This document shows positions 33,436 through 44,745 of a DNA stretch of 64,000 nucleotides, one piece after another. The position numbers were made by a program, and so were the translations under genes. The notes beneath the pieces were generated by a model, which saw nothing but the letters and a program-made list of their open reading frames with translations, was not told the origin of the DNA and did not search any database. This DNA comes from Anniella stebbinsi (Eukaryota > Chordata > Lepidosauria > Squamata > Anniellidae): NCBI GenBank assembly GCA_029215795.1, contig JARDYH010000003.1, forward strand, positions 264,029,562 to 264,093,561, in the 5' to 3' direction. Positions within the stretch are counted from its first letter, which is position 1. The number at the start of each line of letters is the position of its first letter.

Positions 33436-33474
<39 letters not shown>
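33360..33474 (+). mobile_element. L2-like LINE 3' end with (AAT)n tail
   Basis: The block TTTTGTAAAGCCACCTTGAG…GCGGGATACAAATAAAGA leads into an (AAT)n run at 33436-33474. It has the opposite orientation to the fragment at 33128-33245. Confidence 0.75.
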
Positions 33475-33475
<1 letters not shown>

Positions 33476-33480
33476 ACCAT

Positions 33481-33588
33481 GCAGTTATCCTGGGGTCATT
33501 TCCAGGTCATCCCTGTGCATCCAAATGATACACAGGGGATCCCGGGGTCAACTGGGGATGACCAGAGACTTTCCCCAGGATAACTGCA
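33481..33588. repeat. GCAGTTATCCTGG palindrome
   Basis: The arms GCAGTTATCCTGGGGTCATT and CCCAGGATAACTGC are inverted copies around GTGCATCCAAATGATACAC. Only one copy lies in this window. Confidence 0.7.
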
Positions 33589-35239
33589 ACCACGGATGTC
33601 CCAGTTTTTCCTCAATCCCAGGACAACCCCAAGGACCACAGCCAGTGTGGCGCAGGCTCCCGGTCCTCAAACGGGCACAGAGTTACATGGGGTGGCTCCA
33701 TGCCCATGGGGATGGGGTGGGGGCAGCATTTTCATCATCCCATCCTGAGTTCCCCATTTCCCTCCTTAAGGCCCTCCTTAAAACAAAACAAAAGCCACTC
33801 AACGCCAGAATGTTCCTGTTGGCTTCTGAGACAACACAGCTGTGTATGGATGCTGGGGGAGGATCGTGGAAGCCGGAAAGCCCGAGATCCTTTCCCCAAT
33901 CCTGGAAGGCTCATAGATTTAGAAAAGCCCTTAGTTGCAAACTTCAGCATGTCATGGACCCAGTGGAAGGGCTGACACTTCTTCTCCCTCCCTCTCCCTC
34001 CCTCTAATAGCCTTATACAGATCCAGGCATGATGGACTGCTGCTTCCTTTCACTCTGATGGCCTTAGCAGTGACAGTTGGTAGCAGGAGGGAAGGGAGCT
34101 CTCAGCTGGAGCTGGATCCAGGCACAATGTAGGGATGCGTGGCTGCTGTATCCCAAACAGCTGAAATATCCAGAAATGTGTCCCCAAGGGATGCATGAGA
34201 ATTTCGTTTTTTGCTTGCAAAACATGCAAGCATGCCCAAAGCCCTGAATGCCATCACAAGTGCCTGTCTGCCAAAAATGTTCACAAATTGCTGGACATTG
34301 TGCAATTTCACCCCCAGTTCAAAGTTGTGCAAGTTTCTCCTGCAGCCTGAAAGCTCTCTTTTAGTCTGTGGAGGAAATTTGCGCAAATCTGTAGAAATTC
34401 GCACGAATTTCACATTCAGTCACTGCTCGATTTGCCAGTATTCCCATTCATGCAGAGTGATCAGCAGTTGAAAATGTGATCAGGAATCAGGGACGAGACA
34501 AGCAGTCAGACGACGTTCAAAGAATTTTAATCATCTCGAACAGTCACCTATCTTTCTGTCCTCCCGTGTGTTTTAAAGTATATGCCCTGACAGAGAAGTC
34601 TGTTCGCATGACCGCTGGGTGTGTAGTCCACGGCGAGAGGCTCATGTTCTCATATGAGGAGAGTTTGGCTTTTGGCAGGTATTGGCAAATCATTGGTAAG
34701 AGCTGGGAAAAGGGCAGTGACATTCGCTGTCATGTAGAAAAACAGTAATTGTCATTGCATACTGGAAACTATTCTGCACATGGTGTCAGGTGTGCATGAC
34801 TGGCTTGCCATGGGTAGGAGCATCTGCGCACAAGAGGGAGGTATCAGTAAGCTAGTGGAACCTCGAAGGTTGCAGAAGTACAGGAAAATCTTTAGGAAAA
34901 CCCAAACAGCATAGTAAGGACTGCACATGCTCAGTAGGGTAGAAAACCAGATAATTGGGGCGGGGTAGTGGTGGAATGGAGTGTCTTGGAAAAGGTTATG
35001 GCTAGCTGGCTGGCACCCCGAATAGGCTGCAGTGCTTTGTTGCAGATCTACTTGTCATTAATTTAAAATACACAACCATTGGAGAGTGTTGGGTGCGCCG
35101 TAGGGTGCACTCTTGGATCACATGGAGCAATGTTGAACGCAGTAACTGTGGCTGGCACTTTCCCCTTGTCTGAACTGAAAATGCATCATAGATATGTCCC
35201 AGAATCCTCTGAAACACCAGAGTTCCATGGTAGACATAA
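33589..35239. other. No gene seen; unassigned sequence
   Basis: A CTCCCTCC run lies at 33981-34003. Frames of up to 103 codons on both strands overlap and have no domain. The 199-codon plus frame at 33408-34007 starts in the (AAT)n run and crosses a palindrome, so it is not a gene. Confidence 0.45.
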
Positions 35240-35449
35240 TGAGCCTGTTCACACTAAACCATGGTGGTTAAGCAGTGTGAGCAAAACATTATGGCTTAGC
35301 GTGTTGTGTAAATCATAACTTGGCATGTCATGTGAAACATTCCCAATCTTGTTGGCTCCATAACCATGGTTTAAACACTCTCACTAACCTTTTGCTGCAA
35401 AAGGGTTAGTCGCCTAACCGTGGCTTAGCGAGTTGTCTGAACAGGCCCA
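35240..35449. mobile_element. Diverged hAT-like MITE (GGCCTGTTC ends)
   Basis: The ends GAGCCTGTTCACACTAAACC and TTGTCTGAACAGGCCC are inverted. Mirrored subterminal words (CTTAGCGTGTTG, CTTAGCGAGTTG, ACCATGG) repeat inside. The centre is near 35355. The flanks show no clear duplication, so the superfamily is a guess from the end sequence. Confidence 0.65.
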
Positions 35450-36264
35450 CTATGGTTCTTAAGGGAAAAGATGCAGTGTGGAGATGTACTTGAAGTAAAA
35501 AGTTTTAAAACCACAGGGGCTTGGGATTGGGTGGTGGTAGTTTTTTTTATTTTTTTTTAAGATCTTGGAAGAAATTGATGTATACACCTATAATTAATAA
35601 TTGGCAACACTGAACAGAAGCCATTTGCATTGGATCCTGCCAAGAATCTAGACATTGATGAATAATTAGAGAATTTTGGCTCTTGTGGGCTGCTAATTAG
35701 GTTACATCTATGCTGTGTAAGATTTTTTTCTTTTTAAATATGCCTTGACCTAGTTCACAACTGGGAGAACAAAATTAGCCAGGGTAAATCTTATTCCTTT
35801 GGGCAAACAGCTAGAGATATAGGGTAGAGAAGGAAGGGAAAATGCATATTTGTTTTGAACATGAATGGTGAGCAGATGTTCTAGACATCTCCCTTAGAGG
35901 GAAGATAATGTCATCAGTACACCATTGACCACTTTTTGTGGCTGGAAAAATAAGATACAGTGGGTTAAAGTGAAGATGACTGGAACAGCTACATTTAAAC
36001 TTGGACCCTATCTGATTTGGGATAACTTTGGTATTCTGAACACACCGCTGCCTTGGGTGGAATTCTAGCACAGTGCTGTAATGTATGCATTCTGCCACTA
36101 GGTGCTGCTATAGTGCTGTTTGCTCCAACATGTATTAAAAGACCACATGTACTGTTTGTCTATATCTTAAGGGGTACTATAGTGTTATTATGGCAATATC
36201 TAACAAGAGAGCACAGCATTAAAGCATGCAATTGCACCAAAGTTTCCTATCTCTCTCAGCTGGG
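35450..36264. other. No gene seen; unassigned sequence
   Basis: Apart from a T-run at 35531-35560, no repeat family is recognised. Confidence 0.45.
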
Positions 36265-37783
36265 AGAGTGGGCATCCAAATGACAGATGCGGTTCAATGT
36301 AAGCAAGTGTAAGGTGACGCACATTGGGGCAAAATAACCCAACTTCAATTATAACCTGATGGGATCTGAGCTGGCAGTGATCTCTTGGGATTGTGATGGT
36401 CAGCTCGATAAAAAGGTCAACCCAGTGTGCAGCAGCTGTAAAGAAGGCAAACTCCATGTTAGGTATTATAAGAAAAGGAATTGAGAATAAAACTGCCATT
36501 CTCATACTGCCTTAATACATATCTATGGTGCAACCACACTTAGAATACTGTGTACAGTCCTGGTCACCACGCCTAAAAAAAGATATTATAGAGCTGGAAA
36601 AAGTGCAGAAAAGGGCAACTAAAATGATCAAGGGGCTGGAGCATTTCTCCCAAGCGGGAAGGTTACAAGAGCTAGGATTGTTTAGCTTGGAAAAAGGGAG
36701 GCTAGATATGATAGAGGTGAACAACATTGTGCATAGTGTTGAGAATGTGGATGGGGAGATATTTTTCTCCTCTCAAAATACTAGAACTCAATGGGGTCAA
36801 CCCATGAAGATGACTGCTGGGAGATTCAGAACACATAAAAGGAAGTACTTCTTCACGCAGTGCATAGTTAAATTATGGAATTCATTACCACAGGATGTAG
36901 TGATGGCCCCTGTGATGATACCCCACATTTCCATCTCCCTATGTATGTCTGGTTTAGTATGTCTGGAGAGTGCAGAATGTTGGACTGAGTGGGTGTGGCT
37001 GATGATGCTGGGAAAGGGAGGGGGAGGAGTATATATAGGGTGAGGGAGTGTTTCAGTTTATCTTTACATCTTATTGTCTTGGTTGGGTGGAGGGTAGTTG
37101 TGTGGAAGATAGCTGTGTGTGATCTAGTCAGGAGTGTGAGTGAAGAGATTATTAGGATTTAGAATTATTAGTTAATTATAAGAAGGGTTAAGAATAGGCA
37201 GGTGTTAAATTGATTTAAAAGAACTGTTAACAACAATAAATGTTTTATTTTATTTTTGCTACCACAAACCACGTGTCAGCTTGGCTTTGTAACCTGCTCT
37301 ACAAGTTTAATAAAGAAACACATATCATTACACCTTTAGCCAACGTACTCACAGGAGAACCTTATTCAAAACCCATAACACCCTTTTCTCCTCTGCTATA
37401 AGGGAAAAGTGGTGCGTCTTTTACCCTTGCCTCAGGTATTTAAGTGGTGGTGCTTAGCCTGAGAGGGGTGTGCTCATCTAGGCCTAGTGGTTGAGGCTGT
37501 GGCAGCGCAGCCCCCAATTTGGATGGCTTTAAAATGGGGTTGGATAAATTCCTGGAGGAGACGGCTATCAAGGGCCACTAGCCCTGATTATTATGTTCTT
37601 CCTACAGTATCCAAGGCAGTAAGCCTGTGTGCACCAGTTGCTGGGGAACATGGGTGGGAGGGTGCTGTTGCACCACATCCTGCTTTGTTGGTCCCTTGTT
37701 GACAGCTGGTTGGCCACTGTGTGAACAGAGTGCTGGACTAGAGAGACCCTTGGTCTGATCCAGCAGGGCTCTTGTGTTCTTAA
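36265..37783 (+). mobile_element. CR1 LINE, ORF2 C-terminal third and 3' end, split by an LTR
   Basis: The most complete CR1 in the window. From about 36290 the frame shows the RFNVSKCK-type reverse transcriptase segment. The frame 36525-36910 then gives MVQPHLEYCVQSWSPRLKKD, LEKVQKRATKMIKGLEHF, LFSLEKGRL and YFFTQCIVKLWNSLPQDVV. Frameshifts break it. After a 599-bp LTR insert (36911-37509), the CR1 resumes at CCCCAATTTGGATGGC and continues through its non-coding 3' end to 37783. Activity was lost before or with the insertion. Confidence 0.93.
36911..37509 (+). mobile_element. Solo LTR, family LTR-A (copy 1)
   Basis: Seen: a 599-bp insert in a CR1 beginning TGTGATGATACCCCAC and ending GGCAGCGCA, with TG…CA termini and a perfect 5-bp duplication GCCCC (36906-36910 and 37510-37514). 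It contains a TATA-like ATATATAGG (about 37030) and AATAAA signals at about 37236-37243. Known: TG…CA ends with 4-6 bp duplications mark LTR retroelements, and a solo LTR forms when the two LTRs recombine. Inferred: the internal genes are gone. Two other copies, at 43009-44745 and 58742-59657, support the borders. Confidence 0.9.
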
Positions 37784-38753
37784 AATGATGACTCACAGGG
37801 AGTCTAATTGAAAGTGAATACTCTAGACGTGGAGCATTTAAAGACATCAGAAAAAAAGGGGGAAATCCACTGTCCAAGGAGAAGACGAGTCTTATTGGAG
37901 CACTGGATTTAATAGATGCTGAGGGGTGAACAGCCGGAACATTTTAGCTAGTGGGTGCGAATGGGGTGGGTGGGTGCAGGATACAAAAGGCCTATTTCCA
38001 GATAATGAAAGAATATTTTTCTGAAGCCTTAAAAAATAGGGCAGTCAAACATTAGTAATGGAATACGCTGGAGTTACAGGATAACTAATGCATTACGTTA
38101 CGATTCTCCGAGAGCAAAGGGGTATTTTCAGAAACTATCTTTGGCCAACCAAAGCTAAGCTCTTTTAGGCTTCAACGATTTTAATGGGAGATTTAAAGTG
38201 TGTGCTTATACCCATTGAGGCCGACGGGACTGAAATGTGTTTAAAGTGTTTGGCTGGAGTGTGCCTTTTAGTGTTGTATATTAAGAAATTGTTTGGTTTT
38301 CTCATGCCTACGGAGCTGTAACCCTAAGCCCAGGCTTTTGGATTAGGGCAAGTTGGATTTCTGAACCGAATTAATACATTTTATCAGCAGAAGCCTGACA
38401 CTGTGACACTCACCTTATCTGCTTCCAATCCTCTGCAGACATTTCCTGACCTCCATTTCCAAGAAGGTACGAAGAGTTGGCAATTATTCCACTTTCTGTA
38501 TTTTTACGCCCGCACTGATTCTTTTTGTGCAGGCGAACAACTCCGTTGGGGGATATCCAGCCACGTTAAATTAATTTTTACATCATGTCAGGAAAAGCCA
38601 TGCAAAATGGAATCAACCAACCAGTGAATCCATCCATAAACACCTTGGCCTGCTTCCATTTTTTTTTTTTTGAAAAGCCTTTGGAATCCTCCAGGGCAAC
38701 CACAGGTCCTCCTGCTAAAATAGCACCTGTAAAGCCTCATCTTTGCAAAAATA
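37784..38753. other. No gene seen; unassigned sequence
   Basis: No repeat family or domain recognised, apart from a T-run at about 38659-38671. Confidence 0.45.
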
Positions 38754-39285
38754 GTATTATTATTATTAATTATTATTATTATTTTTAACATTTATATACT
38801 GCCCCCATAGGTGAAGCTCTCTGGGCGGTTTACAAAAATTAAAAGATTGAACATTAAAAGTCAATATATAAAAACTTAAAACCATAAAACATAAAAACAA
38901 CTAATATTTAAAACATTTTAAACTTTAAGCCAGGGCAAAAATTCAGTTAAAAAACTCAACTTAAGCTGTTAAAAATGCCTGGGAGAAAAGAAAAGCTTTT
39001 GACCTGGCGCTGAAAAGATAACAATGTTGGCACCAGGAGGCCTCATCGGGGAGATCATTCCATAATTGGGGGCCACCACAGAGAAGGCCCTCTCCCTTGT
39101 CACCGTCCTCTGAGTTTTCCTCAGAGTAGGCACCCGGAGGAGGACCTTAGGTGTTGAGCGTAGTGTACGGGTAGGTTCATGTCGGGAGAGGCGTTCCGTC
39201 AGGTATTGTGGTCCCAAACCGTGTATACAAAATACAAGAAGAAGCCTTTTTACAGCCTTGCAGCATGGAGTGAGCATGTACCAAC
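38754..39285 (-). mobile_element. L2 LINE, last part of ORF2 with an (ATT)n tail
   Basis: The minus frame (39277-38969) carries GLGPQYLTERLSRHEPTRTL, RERAFSVVAP and related motifs. A frameshift in the AFSVVAP-to-FLFSQAF segment breaks the end. The 3' block CCCCCATAGGTGAAGCTCTC and an (ATT)n run (38754-38785) follow. Same subfamily as 56505-57237, and distinct from 10331 and 16544. Confidence 0.9.
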
Positions 39286-39307
39286 CAGCATATGAACTAA
39301 GTTGAGA

Positions 39308-39495
39308 GCAGTGGACATTGGTGGCTCCAGTGTCCGTTGGGCAGTGAATCCAGTTCGGGTTTCAATCAGAACCAATCAGGACTCTAAAAAGAGCTATTCA
39401 AGATACAGAACTCCTTTAGAGCTCTGACTGGTTGTAACTGAAACATGGAGTGGATTCATTGCCCCATTGACATTAAAGTTACCAGCTTTCACTGG
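39308..39495. mobile_element. Foldback element, family C (copy 2)
   Basis: The outer arms CAGTGGACATTGGTGGCTCC and GTTACCAGCTTTCACTG and the inner arms GCAGTGAATCCAGTTCGG / GAGTGGATTCATTGCCCC are inverted. It is the most complete family C copy, but diverged. Confidence 0.75.
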
Positions 39496-39534
39496 CTGAC
39501 AGATACTCAGGGAACTCCATTTGATATATGGCAC

Positions 39535-39620
39535 ATTTTAGAGTTGGAAGGGTCCTTTGGAAGTCATTGAGTCCAGTCTCTTGATCAGTGCAGGCTCTAC
39601 AATGCAAGATAAAACTACAA
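39535..39620 (-). mobile_element. CR1 (second subfamily) 3' end fragment
   Basis: GAGTTGGAAGGGTCCTTTGG and TTGAGTCCAGTCTCTTGATC match the 20369-20465 copy; the tail is missing. Confidence 0.7.
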
Positions 39621-39741
39621 CTACGGATGACATTTCCAGCACAGGTTTGTTCTGTCCCATTTCCTTATGAGTTTGCAAATATTTTTTTGGGCGGGAAGTT
39701 TAAGTCTGTACCTCCCTGCTACAGTGCTGAATAAAATCCAT
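39621..39741. other. No gene seen
   Basis: Short spacer; nothing recognisable. Confidence 0.4.
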
Positions 39742-40937
39742 TAAGAGCATAAGAAGAGCCTTGCTGGATCAGACCAAGGGTCCATCTAGTGCACCATTAT
39801 GTTCACACTTTGGTCAACCAACTGTTGGCCAGGAATCCGCAAGCAGGACATGAGTGCAACAGCACCCTCCTGCCCTTGTTCCCCAGCAACTGGTGTACAT
39901 TAGGGATGTGCACGCCCGAAAATATCGTATTTTATTGTTATCGTAATTTTGGACCCAAAAAATTATCATCTCCGATAATATCATAGGTGAACCATATCGT
40001 CTTCACGATAATTATCGGAATTCCGATATTTAGTTTGCAGCCCCATTGTGCCCTATAGAGCTGATTTTTAAAAGAAAAATGCCTATAACTTCTGTATTTT
40101 CAAAGTTACAGGCTTGAAACTTGGTCACAATGCTTATGGGGTATGCCTAAATATGTGTATGAAATTAGAGATCGATCCCTCCAACCCTTGATTTTATATG
40201 AATTTATTAAAGATTGTTTAAGTTCTGACAGGTCAAAAGTTGCACGATCTTTCAAAAATTCATATAAAATACAGGGGTGGAGGGATTGATCTGAAATTTG
40301 GCACATATGTGTAGCAACATGTGCTAGACATGTGTATGAAATTTGAGATCGATCCCTCCAACCCTCGATTTTACATGTATTTATGAAAGATCCTGCAACA
40401 TTTTGACAGGTTTGAATGAACGCACGTGGCGAGCTGTCATTCTGACCTGTCAGAACTTAAACGATCTTTAATAAATTCATGTAAAATCGAGGGTTGGAAG
40501 GATCGATGTCAAATTTCATACACATACTTAGGCATACCCCATAAGCCCTGTGACCAAGTTTCAAGCCTCTAACTTTGAAAATACAGAAGTTATAGGTTTA
40601 TTTATATGGCAGTCTGATAATCCGGTATAATCGGGCTGAAAATTATCGTCTCCGATGATTATCATAGGAAGTTGTGCAGTATCGTTATTGTTAATCGTAT
40701 GCATGATAAAGATCATATCATATCGCTATCGGACATTTCAACGATACGATACACCTCCCTAGTGTACATAGGCATACTGCCTCTGATACTGGAGCTAGCC
40801 ACTGATAGCCTTCTCCTCCATGAATTTGTCTAGCCTATTTTTAAAGCCATCTAAATTGGTGGCCATCACTATGTCTTGTGGTAGCGAGTTCTATAGTTTA
40901 ACAATGGGCTGTGTGAAGAACTACTTCCTTTTATCTC
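39742..40937 (-). mobile_element. CR1 LINE 3' end, interrupted by a hAT-like element
   Basis: It starts at TAAGAGCATAAGAAGAGCC and runs to 39900 (CCCCAGCAACTGGTGTACAT), then resumes at 40770 (AGGCATACTGCCTCTGATAC) through the last ORF2 codons to about 40937. The insert is 39901-40761, plus an 8-bp duplication. Confidence 0.93.
39901..40761. mobile_element. hAT-like non-autonomous element (TAGGGATGTGC ends), AT-rich
   Basis: An 861-bp insert in a CR1 with ends TAGGGATGTGCACG and ACACCTCCCTA, flanked by perfect 8-bp GTGTACAT (39893-39900, 40762-40769). The interior is a long inverted repeat with arms meeting near 40320. Short CCGATAAT/ATTATCGG words occur near both ends. hAT transposases make 8-bp duplications, with a preference for T at position 2 and A at position 7; GTGTACAT fits. 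It has no transposase frame. Its ends match the 43189-44298 element while the interior is unrelated. Confidence 0.9.
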
Positions 40938-41824
40938 TTTTTTTCAAAACCACTATTTTCATTTCAAGGGACACCTCCATTGTCATCATCTGGAGCTTCC
41001 TCTGAAAGACAAATAGCAGCCGATGTAAGATATTTTATGCAATATAGAAATGCCAAATGCTTTTAGGACATTATTGTAAAATATATTGTCGCCATAATTG
41101 TGATGTGATAATAAAACAGAGTTTGTATAAGTCAATCTGGGCAGCTTATAAAGGGGAATTTTAGGTAGCAATTTTGTAATAAGACCTGATATGAAAGCTG
41201 TCACATAAAAGTTGCCCTTTATTAGAAAAATAGGGGCAATTAAAGAGTTAGTATTGCAAAAAAGCACTTGAAGAATTAACGTCAAAAGTTCTTGCCAAAT
41301 AATTGACCCAATCTGGCTGCTATCTACATTTGAAAAGTTTTATTAAAAATCTGTTTCCTTTGATGCATAGAAGCAACCATTTTGTCAGAAGTTATGATAG
41401 TAGACAACTGATATAATAAAATCAAATGTTTCATTTTGTGGGGGAGATAATAGTGAATTGTTTGCTAGTGGGGAAAAAAGAAGCATTTTGTTGCATAAGA
41501 TGAGATAATTTAAACCCCAAATATAAGATGACTGTTCATTACTTACTTCTTTTTCTGTTTTCGTTTTCCCAAACATATCTACATCCTTTTTCTCAGGAGC
41601 TGATTTGTTTTCATTTGTAGTGTTAAATTGAGGTCAAGTTTCCTGGTCCTCCTACCTTAGAAATCAAAGAGAGCTTATTCCTCAATCCCTTTCCACCTAA
41701 ACCATATTGAGGCAATGGTTGAAAGCTGTTACAAAGCTCCGCTTGAAATATATCCTATAGATTTGACGGCAGCTCAAACTACAAATGATGGTGGAAAACC
41801 CACATTTTTCAAAGCAGGGCTGCC
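40938..41824. other. No gene seen; A+T-rich unassigned sequence
   Basis: 41000-41640 is A+T-rich and shows no repeat signature; short frames only. Confidence 0.45.
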
Positions 41825-41995
41825 TTTATTTATTTGTTCAATGCATTTCTGTACTGCCCTTCAGCGAAGATAAAATTAAAAATTAAAAAGGTTCTCAGGG
41901 CAGTTTACAATGATAAGCTACAGTCTACAATAAAATCAATAATAAAGCCAAGTAATATCAAATCATCATTTAAAAAATAGCACCAACCTAGCAAT
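41825..41995 (-). mobile_element. L2-like LINE 3' end fragment
   Basis: TTTATTTATTTGTTCAATGC, CTGTACTGCCCTTCAGCGAA and the A-rich segment with GGCAGTTTACAATGATAA match other minus-strand L2 3' ends. Confidence 0.65.
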
Positions 41996-42358
41996 GAAAA
42001 GCAGCAGTAAAAATGCTTTGAAGTCAGGACTTAAACAAATCTGAGAGAATAAAAAAATGTCTTTCCCTGATGCTGACAAGATAGCATAGTGTACGGATTT
42101 CCAACCTTTTGGGACCCGTGGTCACATTTAGGAATTTGAGAAACTGCTGTGGGCACCATCACAAAATGTCTGTAAACAGTGGATTACTGCTTTGCCATCT
42201 ACCTGTCAAGTCTATGGATCTTAGGCTATGTTTTATTCAGCAAAACCTTTGTTTCATGTCAATTGGACACCTCAACGTCTCTTTAATAAGGGATTGTCTA
42301 AGTCAGTTAATTGCTGGTGGTGCAAAACTTTTTAAAACACATGTTTTGTCCAGGTTCT

Positions 42359-42399
<41 letters not shown>

Positions 42400-42757
42400 A
42401 GATTATTACACAGATAAATATTGTACTGTAACAGTCTTTAATATTCATTGAAGTACATGCTTTATTAAATTATTAACCTGCTTCATGGAAATTAACAAAG
42501 GGTCAGTGTCAATGGATTCTCTGAGCCCTTTTGAGAGCTAAAAGACTGCTATTACAACATTCCAAGGATGAATGCTCACTTCCTACAGTGCATTGCTTTT
42601 AATATTTGGATGGGTGACATATAGATGCCACCTTCAAATGGATGCTTATTTGGGTATTTGGTCCACTTTTATTGAAGCCTGTGTGTAATTGCTAGAAAGT
42701 TGTATGCATGTCATACAAATCCATGTATTTGTGATAAATAAACTAGGGAAAATATTA

Positions 42758-42796
<39 letters not shown>

Positions 42797-43008
42797 GGTA
42801 CTCAAAATTCTTTTGGGGGGGCAGGAGCCCTTCGCAGGCACCATTGCAAGTACCTCAGGCACCACAATGGGAGCCCTTGGCAGAGTGGGTGATGGGGTGA
42901 GCCTCTCAGTGAAGGGAATTCCATATATGGCACCTAGAGGACAACTTCCACCAATGACCACAAGCTGGTTGATGTGCAAAGCCTAGGATGGGTGTGCAAT
43001 TTAAAAGA
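41996..43008. other. No gene; microsatellites and a short repeat
   Basis: Two simple runs lie here: (GT)n at 42363-42398 and (TCTA)n at 42759-42794. The words AATTTGAGAAACTG and GGCACCATCACAAAATG at 42091-42175 recur at 46105-46185, so they belong to an unclassified repeat. Confidence 0.5.
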
Positions 43009-44745
43009 TCAAAGCCTCAAACACAAGGCCTAGATGAGTACAACCCTCTCAGGCTAAGCCCCAACACTTAAATACCTGAGGGAAGGGCAAAAGACACACC
43101 ACTTTTCCCTTATAGCAGAGGGGGAAAGGGTGTTAAGGGTTTTTGAATAAGGTTCTCCTGTGAGTATGTTGGCTGAAGGTGTAATGATTAGGGGTGTACA
43201 ATGGATTGGGTCCGATCCACAATCCGGACCTGATCCAGGGGAAATCGGATAAAATTATCCAAACTGATCCCCAGCACCTGGATCGGCCGATCCAATATGA
43301 TCCGATCTGAAAAGGACCCGATCCGGATCGTGTTGGATCAGAGGATCAGACCCGCTCCCCCCATTCACGCTTTTCACCTGCCCCGGCAGGTAAGGAGTGC
43401 AAATGCGGGGAGGGGGCTTACCTACGGGGCCATCCACAGTGGACGGCCCCGGCAAGTAAGGAGCGTGAGGGGGAGGAGGGGGCTTACCTGCCGGGGCCAA
43501 TCACTGCCATCTGTGGGAGCCAGCGGGCGCCTGCAGATGGCAACGGACGGCCCCGGCAGGTAAGGAGGAGCGCGAGGGGGGCTTACCAGCCAGGGCTGTC
43601 TGCTGCCATATGCGGGCGCCAGCGGACGCCAGCGGATGGCAGTCGATGGCTCCGGCAAGTAAGGAGCGTGAGGGGGGAGGAGGAAGGGCCCCCCACTTAC
43701 CTGCCGGGGCGTCTGCTGCCTTTACCTGCTCGAATCTACTGAGAACTAGGCTTCGTGGCCTAGTCCTCAGTAGATTCGAGCAGGTGAAGGCAATGGATAC
43801 CCCAGCAGGTAAGCTGGAGCGCGGGGGTGGGGCTTACCAGCTGGTCCTGTCCGCTGCCATCTGCTGATGCCTGGGCAGCAGCGGATGACAACAGATGGGC
43901 CTGGCAGGTAAGGAGGAGCGTGAGGGGAGGAGGGAGGGCCCCCCAGTTACCTGCTGGGGGCCGCCCGCTGCTGTCCGCTAGTGCCCGCAGGTGCCAGCTG
44001 ATGGTAGCGGACAGCCCCGGCAGGTAAGAGGTGCGAGGGGGGGATGGACACTCACTCCCGCCGCCATTTCCCCCCATAGACTTGCACTGGGGAAAGCTTT
44101 CTTTCCCCCAATGCAAGTCTATGGGGAAAAATGGCGGCCGATCCGAAAATCGGACATCCAACTTTCGGATCGGGATTGGGTCCGATCTGATCCGATCCAG
44201 GGGCCCTCCGATTTTGTTCCGATATGATCCGGAACAAAATTGGAGGTCCCGATCCAGGTCCCGATCCGATCCGGGGGGGGGGTCCATGCACATCCCTAGT
44301 AATGATATGTGTTTGTTTATTATACCGATTGAGCAGGTTACAAAGCCAAGCTGACACGTGGTTTGTGGTTGCAAAAAAAAAAGAAATAAAAAAAAGAAAA
44401 CGTTTATTGTTGTTAACAGTCTTTTCAAATCAATTTTAAACCTGCCTATTCTTAATACTTCAAAGAATCTTGTTAATAATAATCCTAGGTACTTATAATC
44501 TCTTCACAGACTCCTGACTAGGACACACACAGCTATCTTCCACTTAACTACCCTCCACCCAACAAAAGACAATAAAATGATAAGACATTAAGATAATCTA
44601 AAACACTCCCTCACACTATATATATACTCCTCCCCCTCCCTTTCCCAGCATCATCAGCCACACCCACTCAGCCCAACATTCCGCACTCCCCAAACACACT
44701 AAACTAGACATACGTAAGGAGACAGAAATGTGGGGTATCGTCACA
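43009..44745 (-). mobile_element. LTR, family LTR-A (copy 3), split by a hAT-like element
   Basis: The minus-strand start TGTGACGATACCCCACATTT is at 44745, with the TATA-like TATATATAG near 44618-44625. The sequence continues to 44307, resumes at 43188 and ends near 43009, where the 3' edge is diverged and no matching duplication is seen. Without the insert and duplication it is about 619 bp, close to the 599 bp of copy 1. There are no internal retroviral genes on either side, so it is a solo LTR or a deletion remnant. Confidence 0.88.
43189..44298. mobile_element. hAT-like non-autonomous element (TAGGGGTGTAC ends), GC-rich
   Basis: A 1110-bp insert in LTR-A with ends TAGGGGTGTACAATGG and GTCCATGCACATCCCTA and a perfect 8-bp duplication GTAATGAT (43181-43188 and 44299-44306). 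The empty site is visible in the LTR at 36911-37509. Both ends have GATCCGATCC-type repeats. The centre is GC-rich with tandem CCGGCAGGTAAGGAGCG words on both strands, a hairpin at about 43729-43788 and another at about 44070-44130. No transposase frame; the 222-codon minus frame crosses the edge of the insert and is accidental. Confidence 0.92.

Noticed and set aside
33408..34007. 199-codon plus-strand open frame
   Set aside because: It begins with poly-asparagine from an (AAT)n run and crosses a palindromic repeat. No domain.
36525..37043. 172-codon frame as a functional reverse transcriptase gene
   Set aside because: It is the C-terminal end of a CR1 ORF2 that lacks the catalytic domains, and it continues into an inserted LTR.
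43760..44428. 222-codon minus-strand open frame
   Set aside because: It starts in the LTR, crosses the edge of the hAT-like insert and runs through GC-rich tandem repeats and palindromes. No domain is recognisable.
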